Shown here: positions 1 to 8,185 of the stretch, one piece after another
How the letters are laid out: each line of letters begins with the position of its first letter
Numbering within the stretch: position 1 is the first letter of the stretch
Virus record (IMG/VR): IMGVR_UViG_3300010885_007199
Location: 1-21,810 of that record
Direction: 5' to 3' (one strand)
Length of the DNA: 21,810 nt
DNA from: a virus
Made by a program: the position numbers and the translations under genes
Notes under the pieces: model-generated
Told to the model about the DNA's origin: nothing
Seen by the model: the letters and a program-made list of their open reading frames with translations, nothing else
Database searches by the model: none

Positions 1-317
1 CCGTTGCCCATGCGATTAGCATAAACTCTATTTGCAATCTTTTCAGGTTTGCGTTCGTATGGTTTTGCAGTAGCTTCATCTGGAAAATATTTCTTAAAAG
101 TTCCTACTAAACCTTTAGCTGAATAGTTTAAGTTTTCTTTAACAAATATAAACCCACCTGATTCATGTGCGGTTTGTGCTAAGAACCCAGCCGCACGATG
201 TAAGTTATCATACATATCATAGTATTGTGCAACTTCATGTAGTGGTTCAACATATAGTTGCAATACTGATTGTTTTGTCTTTGGACAAAGTTTTTGTAAT
301 AAGTCTAGTGTTATCAT
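1..317 (-). CDS. GH19 chitinase-like endolysin, N-terminal part (cut by left window edge)
   Basis: This is an open frame from ATG at 317 running off the left edge, giving 105 codons. Residues 44-56 (GFLAQTAHESGGF) and 61-67 (ENLNYSA), then a KIANRVYANRMGNG stretch at the edge, are the signature of family 19 glycoside hydrolases used by phages as peptidoglycan-cleaving endolysins. Glu52 and Glu61, nine residues apart, fit the catalytic acid and base spacing of bacterial GH19 enzymes. No signal peptide is visible, so release would need a holin or similar. It is the last visible gene of the late minus-strand block. Its ribosome site (AAGGAA) overlaps the stop of the fibre gene, nine bases upstream of the ATG, suggesting coupled expression. 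The C-terminal half is outside the window. Confidence 0.88.
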   Translation of the reverse strand, partial: MITLDLLQKLCPKTKQSVLQLYVEPLHEVAQYYDMYDNLHRAAGFLAQTAHESGGFIFVKENLNYSAKGLVGTFKKYFPDEATAKPYERKPEKIANRVYANRMGN

Positions 318-326
318 AATAATTCC

Positions 327-3278
327 TTAAGCATAAACGCCAGTTAATGAGTACCATTGTGTAGCTTGAGGTGCTACAAACATTAATTTTGCACCCGGTG
401 CAAGTATAAACGGTGTATTGATAGCTAATGAATCTATGTACGCACTTGATGCTGGATATACATTTAAGTTAGCGGAAGTTGCATTAATTATGATTGCTGT
501 TAATCCGGCTGCTGAAGAAGGCAATACAACACCATCATTTACCCCTGCTGAACAGGTTGTTACTACATTAATTTGTTTAGTGATAACTGTTGCAGTAGAT
601 TGAGAAGTACCTGCAGCACTTATACCAGCACCAACGCTATGTAACACAAAACTAGAACTAGTAATATTACCACCGTTAATACCGTTAGTAACACTTAAAC
701 TTGTTAGGGTACCGACTGAAGTTAAATTAGATGCAGTAATCCCAGAGTTTAAAGTATTACCAGATATATTACCCGCCTCTACACTAGTAGCTGTTACTCC
801 GGTTAATAAACTACCGTTACCGGTGTAATAATTTGCTGATACATTACCGGTTGCTACCACATGTATTGTACCTAAGTTACCTGTATTAGCATTACCTGTA
901 ACACTTAATACACCACTAGCAACTAAATTAGCACCAGACACGTTACCTGATATACTAACAACATTACCGGTAATTGAATTTATTGCAGTAATGTTACCAA
1001 TACTTGCATTACCTGTAACACTTAATAAACCATTAACAGTATGATTACCTACATTAGCATTACCGGTAACAGTAAGAATACCGGTTGCTGATAGGTTACC
1101 ACCTGCTACATTACCTGTAGCATACATATGTGTTGTGCCTAAGTTACCTGTATTAGCATTACCTGTTACACTTAATAAGCCGCTAGCAACTAAATTAGCA
1201 CCTGCTATATTACCATTTGCACTTAAGTGAGCACCGGACACATTACCGGTTGCAACAATAAATTGAGTCCCCATGTTTCCTAAATTAGCATTACCAGTAA
1301 CATTTAATGCACCGGATGCTAGTAAGTTAGCACCTGATACGTTGCCCACAGTAGTAAGATGAGCACCCGATACATTACCGGTTGCAACTAATGTTGTTGT
1401 ACCTAAATTACCTGTATTAGCATTACCCGTAACACTTAATACACCACTAGCAACTAAATTAGCACCTGATACATTACCATTTGCACTAAAATGATTTGCA
1501 GATACATTACCAGTGGCAACAACAAATGATGTGCCCAAGTTACCTGTATTTGCATTGCCGGTAACATTTAAGACACCTGCTGTTGATAAGTTAGCACCTG
1601 ATATATTACCAGTTGCAACTAATGTTGTTGTACCTAAGTTACCTGTATTTGCATTACCCGTAACACTTAAAACTCCTGCAGTAGATAAGTTAGCACCTGA
1701 TATATTACCGGTTGAAGTTAACTGAACAGTTGTTAGTGTACCGGTAATATTTGCATTAACTGTTGATATGTTTCCGGTTGCAACAATATTGACTGTACCC
1801 ACATTGCCTACATTTGCATTACCATCTACTTTTAATACACCACTAGCTACTAAGTTAGCTCCGGATACATTACCGGAAACGCTAACAATATCACCGGACA
1901 ATGTAGTGGCAGTTATATTACCCACAGTTGCATTACCAGTTACATTTAAGAAACCATTAGTAACAATGTTTCCACCGGTTACATTACCCGAAACACTTAA
2001 TATTCCTGTACTTACTAAATTACCAGCAGATACATTTCCAGCTACAGACAGTAAGTTACTTACTTTGTTGTAAGTCATTCCAGAGTGTGTGTTAGCTATA
2101 CCGCTGTCATTAAATACAATTTGAGTACTAGTACCGGGTAAATTTATATTACCTGAAATAGATGTGGCACTAAATGAACCAGTCAATGCCATATTTGCCG
2201 CAGATAAATTTCCAGTTAAAGAGATATTTCCACCAGTTACATTACCGGAAACTGTTAAACCATTCAATATACCTACACTTCTAATGTTAGGTTGACTCGA
2301 TGATGTTATTTGTCCAGATATAGTTGCGGCACTTATATTGCCTATATTTGCATTACCTAAAACGTTTAATGCTACTAGATTACCTAAACTAGTGATATTA
2401 GGTTGTGCGTTAGCTGTAACTGAAAATGCATTTGACGCAGTACCAACCAAGTTTCCTATAACATTGCCGGTAACGTTACCTGCTATATTTGGTGCTTGCA
2501 ATGTTCCTGCCACTTGCAATGATGTTAATGTACCAACGCTAGTAATATTAGGTTGTGCATTACCTGCTACCGCAGATGCGGCTGATGCGGCACCAATAAA
2601 TGTGCCCACATAGAAATTAGCTGTGACTGTATTACCTAAAAAAGCATTTCCTGCAGTTATATTCCCGGTAGCAGTTATATTACCAGCCATTGATAAGTTA
2701 CTGCCAGTGTATGTTAGATTACCGGCAGCGTTAATAACCCCTTGACGATTGTACAACATTTGTGTATTTGCGCCGGGACCGCCGGGACTAGTGAATACTC
2801 CAGATACAGCTCCGCCTACTACGTTACCATTAAAATTAGCACCGTTGATATTACCTGTAACATTTAAGCTAACTAGATTACCAACACTTGTTATATTAGG
2901 TTGACTTGATGTTTTTAATGTACCTGTTAGAAATGTTGCAATTAGATTATTAGTTGTTAAATTACCAGCAATACCAATTACAAAAGGAGTGTTAAAACTA
3001 CTAATAGTAGCAGAGTTACCTGTTGCGGCTCCTACACCTACTTGTAATCCCGGACCAGTTTGTATGGTTATATTGGGAATATTTGCATTTATAACTACGT
3101 TGCCAGCAGTTCTATTTTGTGTTAACCCCGCTCCGGTTGTTAACGAAATAACGCCTGCTGATAGAGAAGTTGAATATAATTCAGTGAAATTATTTTGTAT
3201 CTTAGCAAACGCGGCTCGTATAGGATCGGCTGTTGGATCGTTTGGGAAAGCACCGAAATCAATTTGTTGTTGAGACAT
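327..3278 (-). CDS. Repeat-rich virion fibre / adhesin-like structural protein, 983 aa
   Basis: The N-terminus (about residues 1-36, with DPIRAAFAKIQNNFTELY) resembles a short attachment module seen on structural proteins of aquatic T4-like phages (from memory). Most of the rest is Gly/Asn/Thr/Val-rich and built from units such as GNISGANLSTA, GVLSVTGNANT and GNLGTTTLVAT, each 11 residues, strongest between about residues 430 and 840. That predicts a beta-solenoid shaft. The C-terminal 100 residues are not repetitive and include a hydrophobic, beta-rich end (ILAPGAKLMFVAP), a likely trimer cap or tip. There are almost no Cys or charged residues in the shaft. It lies directly upstream of the endolysin and has its own late promoter box and upstream terminator. 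The role as tail fibre is inferred from repeat style and context; it could also be a capsid or baseplate decoration fibre. Confidence 0.75.
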   Translation of the reverse strand: MSQQQIDFGAFPNDPTADPIRAAFAKIQNNFTELYSTSLSAGVISLTTGAGLTQNRTAGNVVINANIPNITIQTGPGLQVGVGAATGNSATISSFNTPFVIGIAGNLTTNNLIATFLTGTLKTSSQPNITSVGNLVSLNVTGNINGANFNGNVVGGAVSGVFTSPGGPGANTQMLYNRQGVINAAGNLTYTGSNLSMAGNITATGNITAGNAFLGNTVTANFYVGTFIGAASAASAVAGNAQPNITSVGTLTSLQVAGTLQAPNIAGNVTGNVIGNLVGTASNAFSVTANAQPNITSLGNLVALNVLGNANIGNISAATISGQITSSSQPNIRSVGILNGLTVSGNVTGGNISLTGNLSAANMALTGSFSATSISGNINLPGTSTQIVFNDSGIANTHSGMTYNKVSNLLSVAGNVSAGNLVSTGILSVSGNVTGGNIVTNGFLNVTGNATVGNITATTLSGDIVSVSGNVSGANLVASGVLKVDGNANVGNVGTVNIVATGNISTVNANITGTLTTVQLTSTGNISGANLSTAGVLSVTGNANTGNLGTTTLVATGNISGANLSTAGVLNVTGNANTGNLGTSFVVATGNVSANHFSANGNVSGANLVASGVLSVTGNANTGNLGTTTLVATGNVSGAHLTTVGNVSGANLLASGALNVTGNANLGNMGTQFIVATGNVSGAHLSANGNIAGANLVASGLLSVTGNANTGNLGTTHMYATGNVAGGNLSATGILTVTGNANVGNHTVNGLLSVTGNASIGNITAINSITGNVVSISGNVSGANLVASGVLSVTGNANTGNLGTIHVVATGNVSANYYTGNGSLLTGVTATSVEAGNISGNTLNSGITASNLTSVGTLTSLSVTNGINGGNITSSSFVLHSVGAGISAAGTSQSTATVITKQINVVTTCSAGVNDGVVLPSSAAGLTAIIINATSANLNVYPASSAYIDSLAINTPFILAPGAKLMFVAPQATQWYSLTGVYA
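860..1990 (-). repeat. Intragenic tandem repeats with an 11-codon (33-bp) quantum
   Basis: Near-identical DNA blocks coding for the GNANTGNLGT segment start at about 871, 1138, 1402, 1534 and 1633. The last four are separated by 264, 132 and 99 bases, all multiples of 33. The copies differ mainly at synonymous third positions, so selection appears to act on the protein repeat. Confidence 0.8.
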
Positions 3279-3298
3279 GTCTATTATACCTTGTTATG

Positions 3299-3306
3299 TA
3301 TTTATC
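3299..3306 (-). promoter_or_regulatory. Late promoter box for the fibre gene
   Basis: GATAAATA on the minus strand matches the T4-type late -10 element (TATAAATA; NATAAATA in cyanophages). It lies 20 bases before the ATG at 3278, just after a terminator, with an AAGG ribosome site at 3289-3292. Confidence 0.6.
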
Positions 3307-3329
3307 GTTTTGATTTAAGATATACAACC

Positions 3330-3357
3330 AAAAAATAACCCGGCGAACCGGGTTATT
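3330..3357 (-). terminator. Rho-independent terminator after the 877-aa gene
   Basis: A perfect 10-bp inverted repeat (3334-3343 with 3348-3357) has, on the minus strand, a TTCG loop and a six-T run at its 3' end. It sits 17 bases past the stop codon at 3374 and isolates the fibre/endolysin unit, which then has its own late promoter. Confidence 0.85.
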
Positions 3358-3373
3358 AAAATACGGATTTTTA

Positions 3374-6007
3374 TTATTTTATTCCGCTTAACTTTTGCCA
3401 ATCAGTCAACAAATTACTAGAATCTTTGAATAATTTAGTTTCTGTTGTAACTTTAGTGATATTACCAGTAGCCTGTGAACGTTTTGGTCCATTTGCACCA
3501 CCTGCTAATGTTTGCAACATATATTGCAAATCTTGCATTGCCGCATCATCAGCACTATTTGAATAACTTTCTTCTACTTTTTCTTCTTCAGCTGGGCAAT
3601 CACACGATTCCATTGTATAACCACATTCGTTGCACATATCTTCTTCATCATGTGCATGGTTGTCTTCTTCTTTTACTGGATATTCTTTATTACCAACTTT
3701 GAACTTTTGATCTTTGTCTGGAATATTATCTGATTTAGCTTTAGCAAGAGCGCCAGTAAATGCATTACCTTCTTCAACTTCGTCCTGTCCATAATCACCT
3801 TCAGGATCAATACCATGTTTGTTTATATCAATGTCTATATTTTCTTCGTCATCTGCATCTACTGGGCCTAATTCTGCTGGTAGTTCGCAACCAAGAATCT
3901 TACAAACTTCTTCATAATTGATTTGACACTCATTACCGATATATTCAATAGCTTCTGCATCTAAATCATGTACGTTATTGATACCAGTGGATTGCATGTA
4001 TTGTTTAGCTGTATCTTTAACCATTTTTACTGGATCATGACCTTCAGAAACTTCTTCATGATCACATTCACAAGGACTATGTCCGCATGTGTCACAATCG
4101 GCACCTTCTTCGGATTCTTCTTCTTCATAGTCAGCATCTGCTGTACCAGATGGTGCACCACTAGATTGAATGCCTGACATTTTCTTAATCAATGCTAACA
4201 TATCATCACCGTCACCAACTACTTCTGGACTTGGTGCGATTTCAGTACCATTGCCCGGCTCTTCTTCATGAGAAGGAGCTCCGAAACTGCTTGGACTACC
4301 TTGTGGCTCATCACCACCAAATACGCCTACACCAGCTTGACGTAATACTGATAGTAATTCTTGAGCATCAGTATCAGTAGCATTAACGCTTACTGAATCT
4401 GGTTGTCCCTGTTGACCAGTGCTACTAGTTACAGTAATACCTTCTGTCAATAATGCATTTAATTGTTTATTCCAATTTTCTAATTGTGTATCTTTCATTT
4501 CTTTACCCTCGAATGGATTCTTTTTAGGTGCTATTAGACCTTTAATAAAACTACCTGTTTTTTCTACACCACCGATAACTCTATCAGTAGTTGCTTGAAT
4601 TGGGTCTGTTCCCCATGGTGTAGGTTCTTGTTTTGCAGGTACGCTTATTAATCTACTTGGCTTGCTATCTAAACCATGTGTAGTATGTTGTTCAATACTG
4701 CCAATACTGCCTTCTTGTAAACCTAAATCAGCTTCAAAACGATTCCCAATCCATTCATATGGATCACCGTCACGAGCCTTTTTAGTGCCATAAGGCATGT
4801 CATCAAAGTAGTAGTCGTACAATGCATCATATAAATCACTACTTAATTCACCGGTAGTTTTGAAGTCATTAACATCACGTTTGTATGTGTCTAATATATG
4901 CTGTAGTGTGCTACCTGTACTATCATTCAATACACTTTCTTTAATATTCTTAAAAGAACTAGGTAAGCGAGTTACTTTTCCTTTATTTGGATCAGATGGC
5001 TTAACTTTGTAAGCACCGCCTGCTCGTTCATGACCTTTATCACTTAATGTGTTAGCACCAGTACTAACTCGTTCACGATCGGCACGCATTGCGTTTGGAT
5101 TGTTTGTATAAAACTTTTTATTTGGCTCGTTCATTCTGTCAAGTGCGTGTGCTGGCATATCGTCAACACTTTCTGAAGGATGACGTAGTTTGTTTAATAC
5201 TGCACCTGCTACACGTTCACCAGCTTCTTTGCTGCCATAACGTTTAGCAGCATCTTTAGCAATCTTAGGAAAATTCTTGCCTGGCTTACCAATGTCTTTA
5301 CCAGCACGTGCCGCTTTAGCACTATAGCTAGCTTCCGCCATACCTTGCTGATCATCGGTACCTAAACTTAGCGTACCCTTTTCACTTGCTTGTTTAATCA
5401 AGTTAGCTGTTTGCATATCTGCTGTACCGATTGGTTTACCATCAGCGCCAATGATTTGACTAGCGCCGGGCATTGGTTTGATTGTCACAGCGTTTTCTTC
5501 TAAACTAGATCCACTATGTGTAACATCAGCTAAATGAGAATCGATACCTGAGGTACTTTTAAGTCCCCATTTTGCAGCCGCTTTCTTTGCAGCCTCATAG
5601 CTAGATGATGCTTTAACTTCACACTTGCCTTTTTTAGCATGTACACATATATAAGGACGTTCTGTTGAATCTTCATTCAATTGATTTTCTTCAACAGCTT
5701 CAATCCAATCTTTTAATTTACGTTTTGCTGATACTTTACCAACTTTACCTTTTGGCTTACTGCCCAACATAGCTTGAATACCCGATGTATCATGTTTGAT
5801 ATCTGCACCAGTATCATCTTTAGCTAGTTTGGTAGGACGTCCGCGACCCTTTTTAACTTGAGGTTCTGCTGTTGCTTTCTTTGGGGCAGGCATTTTATGA
5901 CCATAATCATCTCTAGGTTGATCTGGTTGATATTCTGTTCCATAAGTACCTTTATGTACTGTTTCGCTAATAGCGTCCATTGATTGTAGTAATGATTTAA
6001 AATCCAT
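3374..6007 (-). CDS. 877-aa acidic, low-complexity phage protein with AT-hook and two Cys clusters
   Basis: I do not recognise a named family. The N-terminal third is basic and carries an AT-hook-like core (KKGRGRPTK, residues 52-60), which in other proteins binds the minor groove of AT-rich DNA. Residues 119-150 hold a YICVHAKKGKCEVKA and SSYEAAKKAAAKWG module, and 228-275 a Lys/Ala/Gly-rich module (SAKAARAGKDIGKPGKNF); both recall modules in other marine phage proteins, from memory only. The C-terminal third is very acidic and has two similar Cys clusters, C638/C641/C646/C648 and C792/C795/C802/C804 (CxxC-x4 or x6-CxC), possible zinc sites. The start shares one base with the stop of the 73-aa gene (TAATG), implying translational coupling. 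A virion-internal or DNA-associated role is possible but is inference. Confidence 0.7.
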   Translation of the reverse strand: MDFKSLLQSMDAISETVHKGTYGTEYQPDQPRDDYGHKMPAPKKATAEPQVKKGRGRPTKLAKDDTGADIKHDTSGIQAMLGSKPKGKVGKVSAKRKLKDWIEAVEENQLNEDSTERPYICVHAKKGKCEVKASSSYEAAKKAAAKWGLKSTSGIDSHLADVTHSGSSLEENAVTIKPMPGASQIIGADGKPIGTADMQTANLIKQASEKGTLSLGTDDQQGMAEASYSAKAARAGKDIGKPGKNFPKIAKDAAKRYGSKEAGERVAGAVLNKLRHPSESVDDMPAHALDRMNEPNKKFYTNNPNAMRADRERVSTGANTLSDKGHERAGGAYKVKPSDPNKGKVTRLPSSFKNIKESVLNDSTGSTLQHILDTYKRDVNDFKTTGELSSDLYDALYDYYFDDMPYGTKKARDGDPYEWIGNRFEADLGLQEGSIGSIEQHTTHGLDSKPSRLISVPAKQEPTPWGTDPIQATTDRVIGGVEKTGSFIKGLIAPKKNPFEGKEMKDTQLENWNKQLNALLTEGITVTSSTGQQGQPDSVSVNATDTDAQELLSVLRQAGVGVFGGDEPQGSPSSFGAPSHEEEPGNGTEIAPSPEVVGDGDDMLALIKKMSGIQSSGAPSGTADADYEEEESEEGADCDTCGHSPCECDHEEVSEGHDPVKMVKDTAKQYMQSTGINNVHDLDAEAIEYIGNECQINYEEVCKILGCELPAELGPVDADDEENIDIDINKHGIDPEGDYGQDEVEEGNAFTGALAKAKSDNIPDKDQKFKVGNKEYPVKEEDNHAHDEEDMCNECGYTMESCDCPAEEEKVEESYSNSADDAAMQDLQYMLQTLAGGANGPKRSQATGNITKVTTETKLFKDSSNLLTDWQKLSGIK

Positions 6008-6228
6008 TATTTTCTTCCTCGTGTATTGTCTAATTTATCTTCTATTCTCACTAATTGAGCTTTCAATTCGGCTAGTCTGTCTGAGTTGTCAGTAAGTTTA
6101 ACGTTGCTAACTTCAATTTTACTTGAAAGTTCTGACATTTTACCATCAACTGTCAAATATCCTGTACCGCCCATACTGCAAGCACCTATAACAATCCAAG
6201 TAAGTTGACTAGTATTAAAATCTATCAT
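6007..6228 (-). CDS. Small membrane-anchored coiled-coil protein, 73 aa
   Basis: Residues 9-28 form a hydrophobic stretch rich in Gly and Ile (LTWIVIGACSMGGTGYLTV), a plausible single membrane helix. Residues 31-66 are heptad-like (SELSSKIEV, DRLAELKAQLVRIEDKL), predicting a coiled coil, and the tail is basic. The start overlaps the previous stop (ATGA) and the stop overlaps the next start (TAATG), so it is tightly embedded in a translationally coupled trio. The layout of one N-terminal helix plus a coiled coil fits an inner-membrane spanin or holin-type protein, and an endolysin lies in the same transcription direction, but no specific family is recognised. Confidence 0.7.
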   Translation of the reverse strand: MIDFNTSQLTWIVIGACSMGGTGYLTVDGKMSELSSKIEVSNVKLTDNSDRLAELKAQLVRIEDKLDNTRGRK

Positions 6229-6830
6229 TTTGATCTACCTGTTTGCGGTAACTGTGGACGAGTTACTTTACTCATGGGACTTTGTGTATTAATACCTTCT
6301 TTACTCTTATTAGGAACCGTTGGGGTTTTTGTAGCATCATATGGAATATCAATAGTTGGTTTCTTTGGAATAACACGATCTAGGTACTGATTTGCATATT
6401 CTTTACTAGCTTCTTTACCACTGTCTGCCATTTCTGGTGTATCTAACAATGGTTTCTTTTCTTCATCATCTATTTGATTAGCATATTTGTCGCTCTCAGC
6501 ATTTATGCTATCATTATAATCTGTTGTAATAACTCTAACCTGATTGATGTTATGTCCCAATAACTGAGCCATTTGTTGAATCATTGGCTCTGTTGCTGGA
6601 TATTTGAATTCTGCTTTAATGATCGTTATCGATTCATTTTGCAAATCAGGGAATCCGTATGGATCTTTTTGTACCGGTGTTGTTTTTGGTTCGTCAATTT
6701 TAACAGGATCAAATTTGTTCAAGTTGTACTTGAACAAATCTAAAAAGTTCTTATCGACATCGCCTGCAATTTTAATTGTGTAGCGATAAGTGCGAACACT
6801 TTCAGCCAGATATTGTTTGAGACTTCGCAT
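6225..6830 (-). CDS. Conserved hypothetical virion protein with capsid-targeting-like N-terminus, 201 aa
   Basis: The first residues, MRSLKQYLAESV, align position by position with the T4 capsid-targeting peptide (MKTYQEFIAEA), which brings internal proteins into the prohead and is cut after Glu by the gp21 protease. Residues 14-120 look like a compact alpha/beta domain (RYTIKIAGDVDKNFLDLFKYNLNKF, then SITIIKAEFKYPATEPMIQQMAQLLGH); the remainder is polar, Pro/Lys-rich and probably disordered. I recall similar proteins in aquatic T4-like phages without an assigned function. It follows the small terminase gene and has its own late box; the next gene overlaps its end by four bases. An internal head or core protein is the favoured guess. 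Confidence 0.7.
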   Translation of the reverse strand: MRSLKQYLAESVRTYRYTIKIAGDVDKNFLDLFKYNLNKFDPVKIDEPKTTPVQKDPYGFPDLQNESITIIKAEFKYPATEPMIQQMAQLLGHNINQVRVITTDYNDSINAESDKYANQIDDEEKKPLLDTPEMADSGKEASKEYANQYLDRVIPKKPTIDIPYDATKTPTVPNKSKEGINTQSPMSKVTRPQLPQTGRSK

Positions 6831-6855
6831 GGTTATTCCTATTATTCCTATATAT

Positions 6856-6863
6856 TATTTATC
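6856..6863 (-). promoter_or_regulatory. Late promoter box for the 201-aa gene
   Basis: GATAAATA on the minus strand lies 25 bases before the ATG at 6830, between the gp16-like stop and this start. A ribosome site AGGAAT lies just before the ATG. The box forms part of a short ATTATT/AATAAT inverted repeat. Confidence 0.55.
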
Positions 6864-6870
6864 AATAATG

Positions 6871-7350
6871 TTATTTTTTGCTAGCCAAAATTGTTTTTAA
6901 TAGTTCATTACGATCTATTAATGAACCTTCACCCAACGGTGTATTTTCAAGTTCTTCTGTTTTACTAGCTAATTTTTGATCTAATTGAGCTTTTTTCAAC
7001 TGAAGCTCGATCATTTTTAGTTTTTTGTTCATCTTAGCTGTCTTTGCAGTAATAGCATGACCTAACATGTTTCCAGCTACACTAAAAATCTCACTAGCAA
7101 ATCTACTATCAACTTGCATACCAAGATTACTTAAATCATTAAAACTGTCTATAGCTAATTTTGCCAATTCATCCATTTCAGTATCACTGGATTCTAACCC
7201 GCGTACTTGTGGTAAAGCATTTTCAATTTTTTCTAAATTACTGTATGCTTCTTGAGTAATAACACCAACTTCTGCTTTTTCTATAAAGTCGTTGTTTATT
7301 TCTACTTCATCAGGAAGTTCAAATAATTCGTGTAGTTTTTTGTTTGACAT
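6871..7350 (-). CDS. 16: Small terminase subunit, T4 gp16-like
   Basis: The 159-residue length is close to T4 gp16 (164). The protein is almost entirely helical. Its central segment (about residues 68-123: SFNDLSNLGMQV, RFASEIFSVAGNMLGHAITAKTAKM, KKLKMIELQLKKAQLDQKL) matches the pattern of the gp16 DNA-packaging family in aquatic T4-like phages, in which paired helices form the oligomerising coiled coil. gp16 recognises concatemeric DNA and stimulates the large terminase gp17. No gp17 gene lies beside it here, unlike T4. The start at 7350 has no ribosome site; a late-like box GTTAAATA is four bases upstream. The identification rests on helix pattern and length, so it is less secure than those of the tail genes. 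Confidence 0.62.
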   Translation of the reverse strand: MSNKKLHELFELPDEVEINNDFIEKAEVGVITQEAYSNLEKIENALPQVRGLESSDTEMDELAKLAIDSFNDLSNLGMQVDSRFASEIFSVAGNMLGHAITAKTAKMNKKLKMIELQLKKAQLDQKLASKTEELENTPLGEGSLIDRNELLKTILASKK

Positions 7351-7354
7351 ATAT

Positions 7355-7362
7355 TATTTAAC
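7355..7362 (-). promoter_or_regulatory. Weak late-type box before the gp16-like gene
   Basis: GTTAAATA on the minus strand has one mismatch to GATAAATA and lies four bases before the ATG. No Shine-Dalgarno sequence lies between. A CATATA/TATATG inverted repeat flanks it and includes the start codon. Confidence 0.3.
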
Positions 7363-7382
7363 AATTATATGCTATGGGAAAA

Positions 7383-7817
7383 CTATTTTCTAGTACCATT
7401 ATGAAATAGTTGTTGTTCAGTTATTATTCTGAATGCAAATCCATTTCTTTTACAATACTGAGTTGCGGCTGCCCACTTTGCATGATTAACAATTGCGTGA
7501 AGTTGGTCATATTTAGATTTAGCTTCAGTTATTGATGTTTGTGATTTTGGTTTTACTTCAATCACTTCAGCTAACTGATCACCATGTTTATTTACATATA
7601 CAACAAAGAAATCAGGGATATAATTGGCTGGCTTACCTTTTAAAGGATTCATATATGGTATAGCAATAGATTCACTTGCCCACTTGATTACATTTTTATT
7701 GTTATCAAAGAACATCATCATGTTCAATTCCCATCCACTACGATACTTTGGTTTATGATTACCTATGTATTTTTTTGGATTTTTCATTTCGAAAATACCC
7801 TGTGCGTAGTTTGCCAT
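7383..7817 (-). CDS. 4: Head completion nuclease, T4 gp4-like
   Basis: This 144-aa protein matches T4 gp4 (150 aa), a TnsA/restriction-endonuclease-fold protein that finishes filled heads before tail joining. Visible marks are the N-terminal YIGNHKPKYRSGWE segment, the invariant Glu in SGWE, the acidic catalytic Asp in NYIPDFFV (about residues 65-72) and the EVKPK motif (about 87-91). Together these give the E...D...ExK active site of this nuclease class. The start codon shares a base with the stop of the preceding gene (TAATG), so translation is probably coupled. The stop codon TAG forms the loop of a small 5-bp hairpin (7378-7390), too weak to call a terminator. All expected catalytic residues appear present. 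Confidence 0.85.
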   Translation of the reverse strand: MANYAQGIFEMKNPKKYIGNHKPKYRSGWELNMMMFFDNNKNVIKWASESIAIPYMNPLKGKPANYIPDFFVVYVNKHGDQLAEVIEVKPKSQTSITEAKSKYDQLHAIVNHAKWAAATQYCKRNGFAFRIITEQQLFHNGTRK

Positions 7818-8185
7818 TATATTACTATGTTTCTTTGTATATTTTCATTGGGTATTGGTGTATTGTTTATACCATACAATGTGGTTTTACTTTTAATACT
7901 ATTAAGATAGTATGCCATTAATGCAGTTGTTTTTATTTTTGAAGTACCCTGTATATATTGCAATAATGTTAGAGGATCTTCTCCGGTAATACTAGAAATT
8001 CTGAATAGCATTGTTGTAAAATTTTTAGCAGTAGACATGCTATTGCTTACTGAATAAAAATATGAATTGATGATCTCATATTGATCTGCCCCCACAACTA
8101 AATCAAAGTTGTAAAACTGATCAAAGACTCTTACCGTGTTGTCTAGATAAGTTCTTGGTGCGTCTAATGTTAATGTTGTTGCCAT
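7817..8185 (-). CDS. Conserved small virion protein, 122 aa, function unknown
   Basis: The sequence is compact with no low complexity. Segments DNTVRVFDQFYNFDLVV, KNFTTMLFRISSITG and TALMAYYLNSIKSKTTLYG resemble a protein I recall from the tail/baseplate gene clusters of aquatic T4-like phages, where it has no settled function. It sits between the tube-fold gene and gp4, consistent with a virion or assembly role. A GAGG ribosome site lies at 8193-8196, seven bases before the ATG. A 10-bp inverted repeat contains the late promoter in one arm and the start codon in the other. No signal peptide, membrane segment or enzyme motif is visible. Confidence 0.7.
   Translation of the reverse strand: MATTLTLDAPRTYLDNTVRVFDQFYNFDLVVGADQYEIINSYFYSVSNSMSTAKNFTTMLFRISSITGEDPLTLLQYIQGTSKIKTTALMAYYLNSIKSKTTLYGINNTPIPNENIQRNIVI

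Noticed and set aside
760-1990. Possible CRISPR-like or intergenic tandem repeat array
   Set aside because: The repeats are in frame within one long coding region, vary at third codon positions and have no unique spacers.
418-3273. Several plus-strand open frames of 61-101 codons opposite the fibre gene
   Set aside because: They are antisense shadows of the repetitive minus-strand gene, with Pro/Leu/Thr-biased translations repeating in step with it and no ribosome sites.
3475-4380. Plus-strand frames rich in Leu/His/Phe opposite the 877-aa gene
   Set aside because: They mirror the acidic Glu/Asp codons of the real gene and lack start signals.
7378-7390. Hairpin with the gp4 stop codon as its loop, as a terminator
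   Set aside because: The stem is only 5 bp with four A-T pairs and has no T-run; the next gene continues in the same direction.
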